Of a stretch of DNA of 64,000 bases, positions 8,590 through 23,200 are shown piece after piece (position 1 is the first letter of the stretch; every line of letters begins with the position of its first letter). The position numbers and the translations under genes were made by a program. Under the pieces are notes generated by a model. The model saw nothing but the letters and a program-made list of their open reading frames with translations. It was not told where the DNA came from and did not search any database. The DNA is taken from assembly GCA_037039925.1 (NCBI GenBank), contig JAXRKP010000100.1, positions 411,001 to 475,000 of the forward strand, written 5' to 3'. The stretch comes from Doris montereyensis (taxonomy: Eukaryota > Mollusca > Gastropoda > Nudibranchia > Dorididae).

Positions 8590-9765
8590 ATTTGTTATGT
8601 GCTTTGAATGCATGATTGGTAAAACGAGTTCAATTTGGTGTCACAGTAATATGCCATATGTACGCAGACGATACTCATGTCTATTTCCTTTTGGTCTCTA
8701 ATAATGAACAGAACATTTTATGCAAAGTTGAAAATTGTGTCAGGGTGATGAAAGACTGGATGACAAACAATAAATTAAAGCTCAATGAAGAGAAAACCAA
8801 AATAATAAAATCCCAGAGAAAAGCACCAAATGACAGCATTGTATGTGAGTCTATAAATATAGTTGGTACTCAAGTTAAGGGACACCACGGCACATTGAAG
8901 GCGAACATTTTATGAATTTCCTTAACATTATCGATACTTGGATTTTTGACCCTTTTCTAATAGAACCATTCCTTCCTCTCGTGTCTTAAGGGTGTTTCTT
9001 GACAAAGAACTTGAAAGACCATGTCGTTCATGCATTACAAGCATGTCATTACCATCTTCGCAATATTGGCAGAATAAGACCATTGCTTGATCTAGAAACA
9101 ACTAAAATATTAATGTCATCTTTCATTTTAAGTAAGATTGATAATTGTAACGATCTTTTAGTAAGCTGTCTGAAATATATAATTAAAAGATTACAGAAAG
9201 TCCAGAATAGGGCAGCACTTTAACCAAAGCATCTGAACATATCCTACCTGTATTAAAAGATCTCCACTGGCTGCCAGTCAAACACCGCATTGATTTCAAA
9301 ATGTAATGTCATGCTTATAAATGTTTTCACGACATGTCTCCTGCCTACCTCAAAGAACTATTAGAAGTGTACAAACCTGTTAGATCATTTGGACCGTCTG
9401 ATTCCCTTTTAATGTCTGTTAGCCGTAAATCCTCAGCATTTCATAATAAATCTTTTAGTGTGGTAGCTCCTGTCTTAGGGAACATCCCTAGTTTTAAAAT
9501 CAGATAGAGCCCATCTTTTAATTCTTTCAAACAAATTCTAAAACTGAGTTTTTCACTGCTGTATCTTAGAATTTTATATATAAGATATTTATGATGTTAT
9601 GTACATATAAATTGTTTTTAGGATGTAATGTATGTTTGTAATGATTCAATCGTATAATTGAAATGTTGTTACAATGCTTAATGTCTTGTAATTCATCTCT
9701 TTTGTAAAGCGCTTCTACACACCTTTGGTGGTAGTTGGCGTTATATAAATACCTATTGTTATCAT
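8590..9765 (+). mobile_element. 5'-truncated CR1/L2-like LINE
   Basis: The plus strand carries broken ORF2 pieces, then a 3' UTR, then a 3' terminus (about 9705-9760) with AAAGCGCTTCTACACACC and GCGTTATATAAATA. It passes directly into (TTA)n. This is the same 3' design as the elements at 2444, 30355 and 35830. It lies in TRIC intron 2, antisense to the gene. Confidence 0.85.
8640..9540 (+). pseudogene. CR1/L2-like LINE reverse transcriptase, broken
   Basis: Frames contain HMYADDTHVYFL (the catalytic YADD box, near 8660), WMTNNKLKLNEEKTKII (post-palm block), HYHLRNIGRIRPLLDLETT, FILSKIDNCNDLL and LQKVQNRAAL. After 9223 come SEHILPVLKDLHWLPVKHR and SPAYLKELLEVYKP in another frame. These blocks occur in the family's order. 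At least two frame breaks and several stops show a dead copy. The N-terminal RT and the endonuclease are missing. Confidence 0.85.
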
Positions 9766-10735
<970 letters not shown>

Positions 10736-10794
10736 TAGCTTCTAAGGCCTCTTCAAGAAAAAAACATCCGTTTTTTCGCAATAAAATAGTAAAG
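10736..10794. other. Short spacer
   Basis: Non-repeat junction between the (TTA)n tract and the 59 bp array. It holds a small A7C/GT6 inverted repeat near 10761-10778 and nothing else recognisable. Confidence 0.5.
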
Positions 10795-13700
10795 ATTAAA
10801 GGCCTGCAATAGAATACAACTTCTCGCCGTACAGGAATAATTTTGCCCTACATATATCATGAAATGGCAAAGCCTAAAACCTACATAAGAAAACACTTTT
10901 TTGCCCTACATATATCATGAAATAGCAAAGCCTAAAGCTTACATACGAAAACACCTTTCTGCCCTACATGTATCATGAAATAGCAAAGCCTAAAACCTAC
11001 ATGAGACAACACCTTTTTGCCCTACATATATCATGAAATAGCAAAGCCTAAAACCTACATGAGACAACACCTTTTTGCCCTACATGTATAACATGTAAAT
11101 AGCAAAGCCTAAAACCTACATGAGAAAACACCTTTTTCTCTTACATATATCATGAAATAGCAAAGCCTAAAACCTACATGAGAAAACACCTTTTTGCCCT
11201 ACATACTATGTCATGAAATAGCCAAGCCCAAAGCGTACAACAGAATACACCTTCTTGTAATACAGGTATCATGAAATAGCAAAGCCTAAATCCTACATTA
11301 AAATACACCTTCTTTCTATACAGGTATCATGAAATAGCAAAGCCTGAAGACTACAAAAGGACACACCTTTTTGTTATACATGTATAATGAAATAGCAAAT
11401 TCTAAAGCCTACAATAAAATACACCCTCTTGCCATACAGGTATCATGAAATGGTAAAGCTTAAAGGCCTACTATAGAATACACCATCTTACCATACAGGT
11501 ATCATGAAATGCTAAAGCTTAAAGTCCTACTATAGAACACACCATCTTGCAATACAGGTATCATGAAATGGTAAAGCTGCAAGGCCTCCTATAGAACACA
11601 CCATCTTACCATACAGGTATCATGAAATGCTAAAGCTTCAAGTCCTACTATAGAACACACCTTCTTGCCATACAGGTATCATGAAATGGTAAAACCTAAA
11701 ATATTAAATTCAACACACCTTCCTTCCACATGTATCATGAAATAGCACAAAATAAAAGCTTACAATACCACACGCCTTCTTACCATTCAGATATCATAAA
11801 ATATAAAAATACAAAATGTCTAAAATAGAATACACTTTCTTGCCATTCAGGTATTATCAAATAACAAAACCTAAATACCTACAATAGAATACACTTTCGT
11901 TCCATATAGGTATCATGAAATAGCAAAGGCTAAAACCTACAAGAGAACACACTTTCTTTCCCTATAGATATCATGGAATATCAAAGTCTGAAAAACTTCA
12001 ATACAACACACCTTCTTGCCATATAGATATCATGAAATATCAAAGTCTAAAAGTCTACAACAGAATACACCTTCTTTCCATATAGATATCATGAAATATC
12101 AAAGTCTAAAAGTCAACGATGAACATATCTTCTTTCCATATAGATATCAATATATATTAAAGTCTAAAAGTCTACAACAGAATACACCTTCTTTCCATAT
12201 AGATATCATGAAATATCAAAGTCTAAAAGTCTACGATGAATATATCTTCTTTCCATATAGATATCAATATATATTAAAGTCTAAAAATCTGCAATAGAAG
12301 ACACCTTCTTTCCATATTATATATATCATGAAATAGTAAAATCTAAAAGTCTACAATAGAACATCTTCTTGTCACATAAAATATAAAGTCTTAAAGGCTA
12401 CAATAGCCATATATATAGCGTGAAATAGTAAAGTTTAAATGTCTACAATAGAAAACACATTCTTGTTATAAAGATATCATGAAATATCAAAGTCTAAACA
12501 TCTACAATAGCACACATCTTCTTGCCTTATAGATATCACGAAATATCAAAGGCTAAAAATCTTCAATAGAACACACCTTCTTTCCATATAGATATCATGA
12601 AAGAGTAAAGTTTAAATGTCTACAATAGAACACACATTCTTTCATTATATATATCATGAAATAGTAAAGTCTAAAAAACTACAATAGAACACATCTTCTT
12701 TCCATACGGATACCATGAAATATCAAAGTCTAAAAGTCTACAATAGAATACACCTTCTTTCCATATGGATTTCATGAATAGTAAAGTCTAAAAGTTTACA
12801 ATAGAACACATTTTCTTTCCATACAGATATAATGAAATATCAAATTCTAAAATTCTACAATAGAACACACCTTCTTTCCATACAGATATCATGAATCAGT
12901 AAAATCGAAAAGTTTACAATAGAAAACATCTTCTTTCCATACGGATATCATGAAAAGTAAAGTCTAAAATTTTACAATAGAACACACCTTCTTTCCATCC
13001 AGATATCATGAAACTGTAAAATCGAAAAGTTTACAATAGAAAACATCTTTTTTCCATTCGAATATCATCCATAGTAAACTTTAAAAGTTTACAATAGAAC
13101 ACACCTTCTTGCCATACAGATATCATGAAATATCAAGGTCTAAAAAAATACAATAGAACACACTTTCTTACCATACAGATATCATGAAATATCAAAGTCT
13201 TAAAGTCTACAATAGAACACATCTTCTTTCCATAGGCATATCATGAATAGTAAAGTCAAAAAGTTTACAATATAATACACCTTCTTGCTATACAGATATG
13301 ATGAAATATCAAGGTCTAAAATACTAAAATAGAACACACCTTCTTACTATACAGATATCATGAAATATCAAAGTCTTAAAGTCTACAATAGAACACATCT
13401 TCTTTTTATACGGATATCATGAATAGTAAAGTCTAAAATTTTACAATAGAACACACCTTCTTCCCATACAGATATCATGAAATATTAAAGTCTAAAAAAA
13501 CCCCAATAGAACACACCTTCTTGCCATATAGATATCATGAAATATCAAAGTCTAAAAAAACCCCAACAGAACACACCTTCTTGCCATATAGATATCATGA
13601 AATATCAAAGTCTAAAAGTATACAATAGAACACACCTTCTTGCCATAAAGATATCATGAAATATCATAGTCTAAAAATATACAATAGAACACACTTTCTT

Positions 13701-16700
13701 GCCATAAAGATATCATGAAATATCAAAGTCTAAAAGTATACAATAGAATACACCTTCTTGCCATAGCGATATCATGAAATATCAAGTCTAAAAATATACA
13801 ATAGAACACACTTTCTTGCCATAAAGATATCATGAAATATCAAAGCCTAAAAATATACAATAGAACACACCTTTCTTGCCATATAGATATCATGAAATAT
13901 CAAAGTCTAAAAGTATACAATAGAACACACTTTCTTGCTATAAAGATATCATGAAATATCAAAGTCTAAAAATCTACAATGGAATACACATTCTTCCCAT
14001 ATAGATATCATGAAATATCAAAGTATGAAAATCTACAATAGAACACACCTTCTTGTCATACAGATATCATGAACTATCAAAGTCTGAAAGTCTACAATAG
14101 AACACACCTTCTTTCCATACGGATGTCATGAAATATCAAAGTCTAAAAATCTACAATAGAACACACCTTCTTGCCATATATATATATATCATGAAATACC
14201 AAAGTCTTAAAGTCTACAATAGAACACACCTTCTTTCCAAATAGATACCATGAAATAGTAAAGTTTAAATGTCTACAATAGAACACACATTCTTTTAATA
14301 TAGATATCCTGAAATAGTAAAGTCTAAAAGTTTACAATACACCACACCTTCTTGCCATAAATATATCATGAAATGTCAAAGTCTAAAAGTTTACAATAGA
14401 ACACACCTTCTTGCCATATATATGTCATGAAATATCAAGTTCTAAAAAAGTACAATAGAACACACATTTTTTCCATACGGATATCATGAAATATCAAAGT
14501 CTAAAAAAACCCCAACAGAACACATCTTCTTTCCATACAGATAGCATATAATATCAAAGTTTAAAAGTCTGCAATAAAATACACCTTTTTTCCATAAAGA
14601 TATCATGAAATATCAAAGTCTAAAAGTCTACAATAGAATACACTTTCTTTCAATACAGATATCATGAAATATCAGAGCCTAAAAGTCTAGAATAGAACAC
14701 ACCTTCTTTCCATACGGGTATCATGAAATATCAAAGTCTAAAAATCTACAATAGAACACACCTTCTTGCCATATAGATATCATGAAATATCAAAGTCTAA
14801 AAATCTAGAATAAAACACCATCTTTCCATACGGAAATCATAAAACAACAAAGTTTAAAAGTCTGCAATAGAATACACCTTCTTTCCATATAGACATCATG
14901 AAATATCAAAGTCTAAAAGTCTACAATAGAATACACTTTCTTTCAATACAGATATCATGAAATATCAGAGCCTTAAAGTCTACAATAGAAAACACTTCTT
15001 TCCAAATGGATATAATGAAATATCAAAGTCTTAAAGTCTACAATAGAACACACCTTTTTTCCATATAGTTATCATGAAATAGTAAAATTTAAATGTCTAC
15101 AATAGAACACACATTTTTTCAATATTTGATATCATGAAATATCAAATTCTAAACATGTCCAATAGAACACACCTTCTTTCCATACGGATATCATGAAATA
15201 TCAAAGTCTAAAAGTCTACAATAGAAAAACCTTCTTTCCATACATATATCATGAAACATCAAAGTCTTAAAATCTACAATAGAATATACATTCTTTCAAT
15301 ATAGATCTCATGAAATAGTAAAGTCTAAAAGTCTACAATAGAACACATCATCTTGTCATAAAGATATCATGAAATATAAAGTCTTAAAGTCTACAATAGA
15401 ATACACCTTATTTCCATATAGCTATCATGAAATATCAAAGTCTAAAAGTCTACAATAGAATACGCCTTCTTTCCATACGGATATTATGAAAGAGTACGGT
15501 CTAAAAGTTTACTACAGAACACACTTTCTTCCCATACAGATATCATGAAATATCAAAGCCTAAAAGTATAGAATAGAACACACCTTCTTGCCATACAAAT
15601 ATCATGAAATATCAAAGTCTAAAAACTACAATAGGATACACTTTCTTTCCATATAGATATCATGAAATAGGAAAGTCTAAAAGTCTACAATAGAGCACAC
15701 CTTCTTTCCATATAGATATCATGAAATAGTAAAGTCTAAAAGTCTACAATAGAGCACACCTTCTTGCCATCAAGATATCATGAACTATCAAAGTCTAAAC
15801 CTCTACAATAGAACACACCTTCTTTCCATAAAGGTATCATGAAATATCAAAAATCTTAAAGTCTACAATAGAACACACCTTCTTGCCATACAGATATCAT
15901 GAAATAGTAAAGTCTAAAAGTTTACAATAGAACACACCTTCTTGCCATACAAATATCATGAAATATCAGTCTTAAAAAAAATAAATCAGAACACACCTTC
16001 TTTCCATACAGATGTCATAAAATATCAAAAGTCTAAAAGTGTACAATGGAATACACCTTCTTTCCATCTAGTTATCATGAAATATCAAAGTCTAAAAGTC
16101 TACAATAGAACACATCCTCTTTCCATATAGGTATCACGAAATATCAAAGTCTAAAAGTCTACAATAGAAGACAACTTCTTTCCATACGGATATCATGAAA
16201 TAGCAAAGTCTAAATTATAATATAACATACATCTTCTTTCCATCCAGGTATCATGAAATATCAAAGTCTAAAAGTCTACAAAAGAATACATCTTCTTTCC
16301 ATACAGATATCATGAAATATAAAAGGTTAAAAACCTCCATTAGAACACACCTTCTTGTCATACAGATATCATGAATACTAAAGTCTAAAAGTCTACAATA
16401 GAACACACCTTCTTTCCATACGGACACCATGAAATATCAAAGTCTAAAAGTCTACAATAGAACACACCTTCTTGCCATATATATATATATCATGAAATAT
16501 CAATGTGTAAAAGTGTATAATAGATCATACTTTCTTTCAATACAGATATCATGAAATATCAAAGCCTAAAACTCTACAATAGAACACACCTTCTTGCCAT
16601 ACAGATATCATGAAATATCAAAGTCTTAGAGTATACAATAGAACACACCTTTTTATCATATAGATATCATGAAATAGTAAAATTTAAATGTCTACAATAG

Positions 16701-19060
16701 AACACACATTTTTTCAATATAGTTATCATGAAATATCAAAGTCTAAACATTTACAATCAAAACACATCTTCTTTCCATACGGATATCAGGAAATATCAAA
16801 GTCTAAAAGTCTACAATAGAACACACCTTGTTTCCATACGGATATCATGAAATATCAAAGTCTAAAAGTCTACAATAGAGAAAACCTTCTTTCCATACGG
16901 ATATCATGAATTATCAAAGTCTAAAAATCTACAATAGAACACACCTTCTTTCCATACGGATATCATGAAATATCAATGTCTAAATGTCTACAATAGAACA
17001 CACCTTCTTGCCATATAGATATCATGAAATATCAAAAAATCTAAACATCTACAATAGAACACACCTTCTTTCCATACGGATATCATGAAATATCAAAGTC
17101 TAAAAGTCTACAATAGAACACACCTTCTTTCCATACACATCATGAAATATCAAAAACCTAAAAAGTACAATAGAAGACACCTTCTTTTCGTATAGATATC
17201 ATGAAATGGTAAAGTCTAAAAATCTACAATAGAACACACCTTCTTGCCATAAATATATCATGAAATATCAAAGTCTAAACATTTACAATAGAACACACCT
17301 TCTTGCCAGAACGATATCATGAAATATCAAAGTCTAAAAGTCTACCATAGAAAAAATCTTCTTTACAGATATCATGAAATATCAAAGTCTAAAAGTCTAC
17401 CATAGAAAAAACCTTCTTTCCATACGGATATTATGAAATTTCGAAGTCTAAAAATCTACAATAGAACACACCTTCTTTCCATACGGATATCGTGAAATAT
17501 CAATGTCTAAAAGTCTAGAACAGAACACACCTTCTCGCCATATAGATATAATGAATCAGAGTCCAAAATCTACAATAGAACACAACTTTTTTCCATACAG
17601 ATATCATGAAATATAAAAGTCTAGAATCTACAATAGAACACACCTTTTTTCAAAACGGATATCATGAAATATGAAAGTCTAAAAGTCTACAATAGAACAT
17701 ACCTTCTTACCATAGACATATCTTGAAATATCAAAATCTAAACAGTACAATAGAATACACCTTCTTTTCTTATAGATATCATGAAATGGTAAAGTCTAAA
17801 CATCTACAATAGAACACATCTTCGTGCCATATAGATATCATGAAATATCAAAGTCTAAAAGTCTACCATAGAAAAAACCTTCTTTCCATACAGATATCAT
17901 AAAATATCAAAGTCTAAAAGTCTACCATAGAAAAACCTTCTTTCCATACAGATATCGTGCAATATAAAAGTCTAAAATCTACAATAGAACACACCTTGTT
18001 TCAATACGGATATCATGAAATATCAATGTCTAAAAGTCAACAATAGAACACACCTTCTTGCCATATAGATATCATGAAATACCAGAGTCTACAAGTCTAC
18101 AATAGAACACACCTTCTTGCCATATTATAGATACCATCAAAGAAATATCAAAGTCTAAACATCTATAATAGAACACACCTTCTTTCCATGGGGATATCAT
18201 AAAATATCAAACTTTAAAAGTCTACAATAGAACACACCTTCTTTCCATACACATATCATGAAATATCAAAATCTAAAAAGTACAATAGAATACACCTTCC
18301 TTTCATATAAATATCATGAAATGGTAAAGTCTAAAAATCTACAATAGAACACACGTTCTTGCCATAAATATATCATGAAATATCAAAGTCTAAACATCTA
18401 CAATAGAACACACCTTCTTGCCATATTATAGATATGATGAAATATCAAAGTCTAAAAGTCTACAATAGAACACACCTTCTCGCCATATGGATGTCATGAA
18501 ATATCAAAGTCTAAAAGTCTACAATAGAACACACCTTCTTTCCAAATAGATACCATGAAATATCAAAGTCTAAAAGTCTAAAATAGAATACACTTTCATT
18601 CCATACAGGTATCACGAAATATCAAAGTCTAAAAACCTATTACAGAACACACCTTCTGGCCATATAGATATCATGAACCAGTTTACAATAGAACACACCT
18701 TATTTCCATACGGATATCAGGAAATGTCAAAGTATAAATGTCTACAATAGAACACACCTTCTTTCCATACAGGTATCATGAAATAGTAAAGTCTAAAAGT
18801 TTACAATAGAACACACCTTCTTTCCATACGGATATCCTGAAATGTCAAAATCTAAAAGTCTACAATAGAACACAACTTCTTGGCATAGGGGTATCATGAA
18901 ATATCAAAGTCTAAAAATCTACAATAGAACACACCTTCTTGCCATATGGATAGCATGAAATAGTAAAACCTGAAAGCCTAAAACAAAATACACCATCTTC
19001 ACATACAGATACAAAGCCTAAGACAAAACATAACAGAACGCAAAACCCATGTCGTGAAAT
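10795..19060. repeat. 59 bp minisatellite array (family 3)
   Basis: About 140 tandem units of 57-60 bp. The 59 bp period was measured between successive TCTACAATAG cores at 16810 and 16869. Further cores are GAACACACCTTCTTTCCATA and ATATCATGAAATATCAAAG. Units at the left end (to about 11700) form a diverged subfamily with GCCTAAAACCTACA. It fills about half of TRIC intron 2. On the gene's sense (minus) strand each unit reads GAAAGAAGGTGTGTTC, which contains a GT donor-like AAG^GTGTGT. Confidence 0.95.
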
Positions 19061-19236
19061 AACGAAGCTTAAATGTGGTTTTCATTGTCTAGCTGCCGAA
19101 TCATGACATTTTTTCTAACACAAAATCCAACGTTCTGTACCGTGTGATAAAAACTTAACACTCTTTCTACCCCTTGATTCAGGTGTAAATGGGTACTAGT
19201 AAAACTTGTGATAAAAACCCACTTAACCTCATCCTA
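19061..19236. other. Spacer between two arrays
   Basis: Non-repetitive sequence with no gene recognised. A TGTGATAAAAAC segment occurs twice, near 19142 and 19207. Confidence 0.5.
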
Positions 19237-19850
19237 CCACTTGGCTATGGCTCTATGGGCCATAACTGTCTGGCTCTATGGGCCATACCTGTCTGGCTCT
19301 ATGGGCCATACCTGTCTGGCTCTATGGGCCATAATTGTCTGGCTCTATGGGCCATTACTGTCTGGCTCTATGTGCCATAACTATGTGCCTCTATGGGCCA
19401 TAACTGTCTGGCTCTAAGGGCCATTACTGTCTGGCTCTATGGGCCATAACAGTGTGGCTCTATGTGCCATAACTGTGTGCCTCTATGGGCCATAACTGCC
19501 TGGCTCTATGGGCCATACCTGTCTGGCTCTATGGGCAATAACTACCTGGCTCTATGGAGCATAACTGTCTGGCTCTAAGGGCCATAACTGTCTGGCTCTA
19601 TGGGCAATAACGTCCTGGATCTATGGAGCATAACTGTCTGGCTCTAAGGGCCATAACTGTCTGGCACTAGGGGCCATAACTGTCTGGCTCTATGGGGCAT
19701 AACTGTCTGGCTCTATGGGCCATAACTGTCTGGCTCTATGGGGCATAACTGTCTGGCTCTATGGGCCATAACTGTCTGGCTCTATGGGCCATAACTGTCT
19801 GGCTCTATGGGCCATAACTGTCTGGCTCTATGGGGCATAACTGTCTCAGA
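19237..19850. repeat. 23 bp minisatellite array (family 4)
   Basis: About 26 copies of a 23 bp unit with core CTCTATGGGCCATAACTGTC. It ends about 20 bp from the 5' splice site of TRIC exon 2. The plus-strand open frames here (19189-19380, 19208-19417) repeat every 23 residues, three units per repeat, and are array by-products. Confidence 0.95.
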
Positions 19851-19869
19851 AGGATATTACTTTACTCAC

Positions 19870-20023
19870 CATACAACGGTGAAGAAAACAATCAAACTAT
19901 TCTCCTGCAATACATCGATGAGAGGCTGACCGAAGAGAAAACCTGCCAGAAAAGCGCCAGAGAAAGATGCCAGAAGGGAGCAGATCCATGAAGTCAGGGG
20001 ATGCTTTTGTCTGAAATTTGGAC
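19870..20023 (-). CDS. TRIC (TMEM38-like) cation channel, exon 2
   Basis: A 154 bp internal exon. The preferred acceptor is TTCCTGAAG^GTCC at 20024/20023, directly after a pyrimidine tract. The donor is TATG^GTGAGT at 19870/19869. It starts in phase 1 (joining G from exon 1) and ends in phase 2. It encodes GPNFRQKHPLTSW, then two hydrophobic segments, GAFLAGFLFGQPLID and LIVFFTVVW. The KHP-x3-W, G-x-P-L-I-D and final W match the second and third helices of TRIC channels. An alternative acceptor, TTTCAG^A at 20011/20010, would pair with a different exon 1 donor and remove four codons. The F-R-x-K-H-P spacing and the better donor favour the longer form. The exon is an island of roughly 220 bp between two unrelated tandem arrays. 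Confidence 0.9.
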
Positions 20024-20069
20024 CTTCAGGAAGGACAAAGGAGAATAAAGCTTCAGTTATTTATGAGAA

Positions 20070-20290
20070 CACATCCATGTCGTCCATTTTACAAACCAAT
20101 AGCATGCAACCAATGACACAATGTATCCTTGTCTTCCATTGTATAAGCCAATAGAATTCACTAAATGACACAATGTATCCTTGTCTTCCATTGTACACCC
20201 CAATAGCATGCACTCAATGACACAATGTATCCATGTCTTTCATTGTACAAGCCAATAGAATGCACTCAATGACTCAATGTATCCTTGCCT
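20070..20290. repeat. 52 bp minisatellite, about four copies (family 5)
   Basis: Units contain TGACACAATGTATCCTTGTC and CCATTGTA-x-AA/CCCCAATAG, repeated at about 52 bp. It lies just upstream (in gene sense) of the exon 2 acceptor. Confidence 0.88.
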
Positions 20291-23200
20291 CCTGACTATG
20301 ATACTAACCTAAATCTTTGGAAATCTCCCTGACTATGATACTAACCTAAATCTGTGGAAATCTCCCTGACTATGATAATTACCTGAATCTTTGGAAATCT
20401 CCTTGACTACGATACTAACCTAAATCTTTGCAAATCTCCCTGACTATGATACTAAACTAAATTTTTGAAAATCTCCTGACTATGATACTAACCTGAATCT
20501 TTGGAAATCTCCCTGACTACGATAATAACCAAAATCGTTGGAAACCTCACTGACTATGATACTAACCTCAACCTTTGGAAATCTCCCTGACTGTGATACT
20601 AACCTAAATCTTTGAAATTTTCCTGACTATGAAACTAACCTGAATCTTTGGAAATCTTCCTCACTATGATACTAACCTGAATCTTTGGAAATCTCCCTGA
20701 CTATGATACTAACCTGAATCTTTGGAATACTCCTTGACTATGATACTAACCTGAGTATTTGGAAATATCCCTGACTATGATACTAACCAAAATCTTTGGA
20801 AATCTCCTTGACTATGATACTAACCTAAATCTTTGGAAATCTCTGACTATGTTACTAACCTGAATCTTTGGAATACTCCCTAGCTGTGATACTAACCTAA
20901 ATCTTTGTAAATATCCCTGGTATGATACTAACCAGAATCTTTGGAAATATCCTTGGCTATGATACTAACCTAAATCTTTGGAAATCTCCTGGCTATGATA
21001 CTAACCTGAATCTTTAAAAAATCTCCTGGCTATGATACTAACCTGAATCTTTGGAAATCTCCTGGCTATGATACTAACCTGAATCTTTGGAATACTCCCT
21101 GGCTATGATACTACCCTGAATCTTTGGAATACTCCCTGGCTATGATACTAACCTGAATATTTGGAAATCTCCATGACTATGATACTAACCTGAATCTTTG
21201 GAATACTCCCTGGCTATGATACTACCCTGAATCTTTGGAATACTCCCTGGCTATGATACTAACCTGAATATTTGGAAATCTCCCTGACTATGATACTAAC
21301 CTAAATCTTTGGAAATCTCCCTGACTATGACACTAACCTGAAACGTTCGAAATCTCTGACTATGTTACTAACTTGAATGTTTGGAATACTCCCTAGCTAT
21401 GATATTAACCTAAATTTTGGAAGTCACCCTGATTATGATACTAACCTGACTCTTTGGAAATTTCGCAGACTATGATACTAACCTGAATCTTGGAAATCTG
21501 CCTGACTATGATACTAACCTGAATCTTTTGAAATCTCCTGGCTATGATACTAACATGAATCTTTGGAAATCTCCCTGACTATGATACTATCCTGAATCTT
21601 TGAAAATCTCCCTGGCTATGATACTAACATGAATCTTTGGAAATCTCCCTGACTATGATACTAACATGAATCTTTGGAAATCTCCTGACTAGGATACTAA
21701 CCTTAATCTTTGGAAATCTCCTTTAATATCATACTAACCTAAATCTTTGGCAATTTCCCTGGCTATGATACTAACCTAAATCTTTGGCAATTTCCCTGGC
21801 TATGATACTAACCTAAATCTTTGGCAATTTCCCTGGCTATGATACTAACCTAAATCTTTGGCAATTTCCTGGCTATGATACTAACCTTAATCTTTGGAAA
21901 TTTCCCTGACTATGATACTAACGTGAATCGGGAAATCTCCCTGGCTATGATACTAACCTAAATCTTTGGATACCTCCCTGGCAATGATACTGACCTGAAT
22001 CTTTGAAATCTCTCTGATTATGATACTAATCTAAATCTTTAGACATCTCCCTTGCTATGATACTAACTTGCATTTTGGAAATCTCCCTGACTATGCTACT
22101 ATGCTCAATCTTTGGAATTCTCCCACAGTAGAATACTAACCTTAATCTTTTGAAATCTCCCTGACAATGATACGAACAATCTTTGGAAATCTCACTGACT
22201 ATGATACTAACCTGAATCTTTAAAAATCTCCTGGTTATGATACTAACCAGAATCTTTGAAGTCTCCCTGACTATGATACTAACCTGAATCTTTGAAAATC
22301 TCCCTGACTATGATACTAACCTGAATCTTTGGAAATTTTCTTAATTATGATACTAACCTGAATCTTTGGATATCTCTATGGTACTAACCTGAATCTTCCT
22401 GACTATGATACTAACCGGAATCTTTGGAAATTTCCTGACTATATTACTAACCTAAATCTTTGGAAATTTCCCTGACTGTGACACTAACCTAAATCTTTTG
22501 AATCTCAGACTATGATACTAACCTGAATCTTTAAAAATCTCCTGGCTATGGTACTAACCAGAATCTTTGGAAATACTAACCTAAATCTTTGAAATATGAT
22601 ACTAACCTAAATCTTTGGAAATCTCCTTGATATGATACTAACCTAAATCTTTGAAATCTCCCTTGAAATCTCCTGGCTATGATACTAACCTAAATCTTTG
22701 AAATCTCCCTTGATATGATACTAACCTGAATCTTTGAAATCTAACCTAAATCTTTGGCTGATATGATACTAACCTGAATCTTTGGAAAATGTAACCTAAA
22801 TCTTTGGCTATGATATTAACCTAAATCTTTGGAAATCTCCCTTGATATGATACTAACCTGCATCTTTGGAAATCTCCCTGGCTAATATACCAACCTAAAT
22901 GTTTGGAAATCTCCCTGGCTAATATACTAACATAAATCTTTGGAAATCTCCTGGCTAATATACTAACCTAAATCTTTGAAAATCTTCCTGGCTATTATAC
23001 TAAGCTGCATCTTTGAAAATCTCCATGGCTATGATAATAAACTAAATCTTTGAAAATCTTCCTGACTATGATACAAATCTCAATCTTTGGAATACTCCCT
23101 AGGTATGATACTAACCTAAATCTTTGGAAATCTCCCTGACTATGATACTTACCTGAATCTTTAGAAATCTCCCTATGATACTAACCTGAATCTTTGAAAA

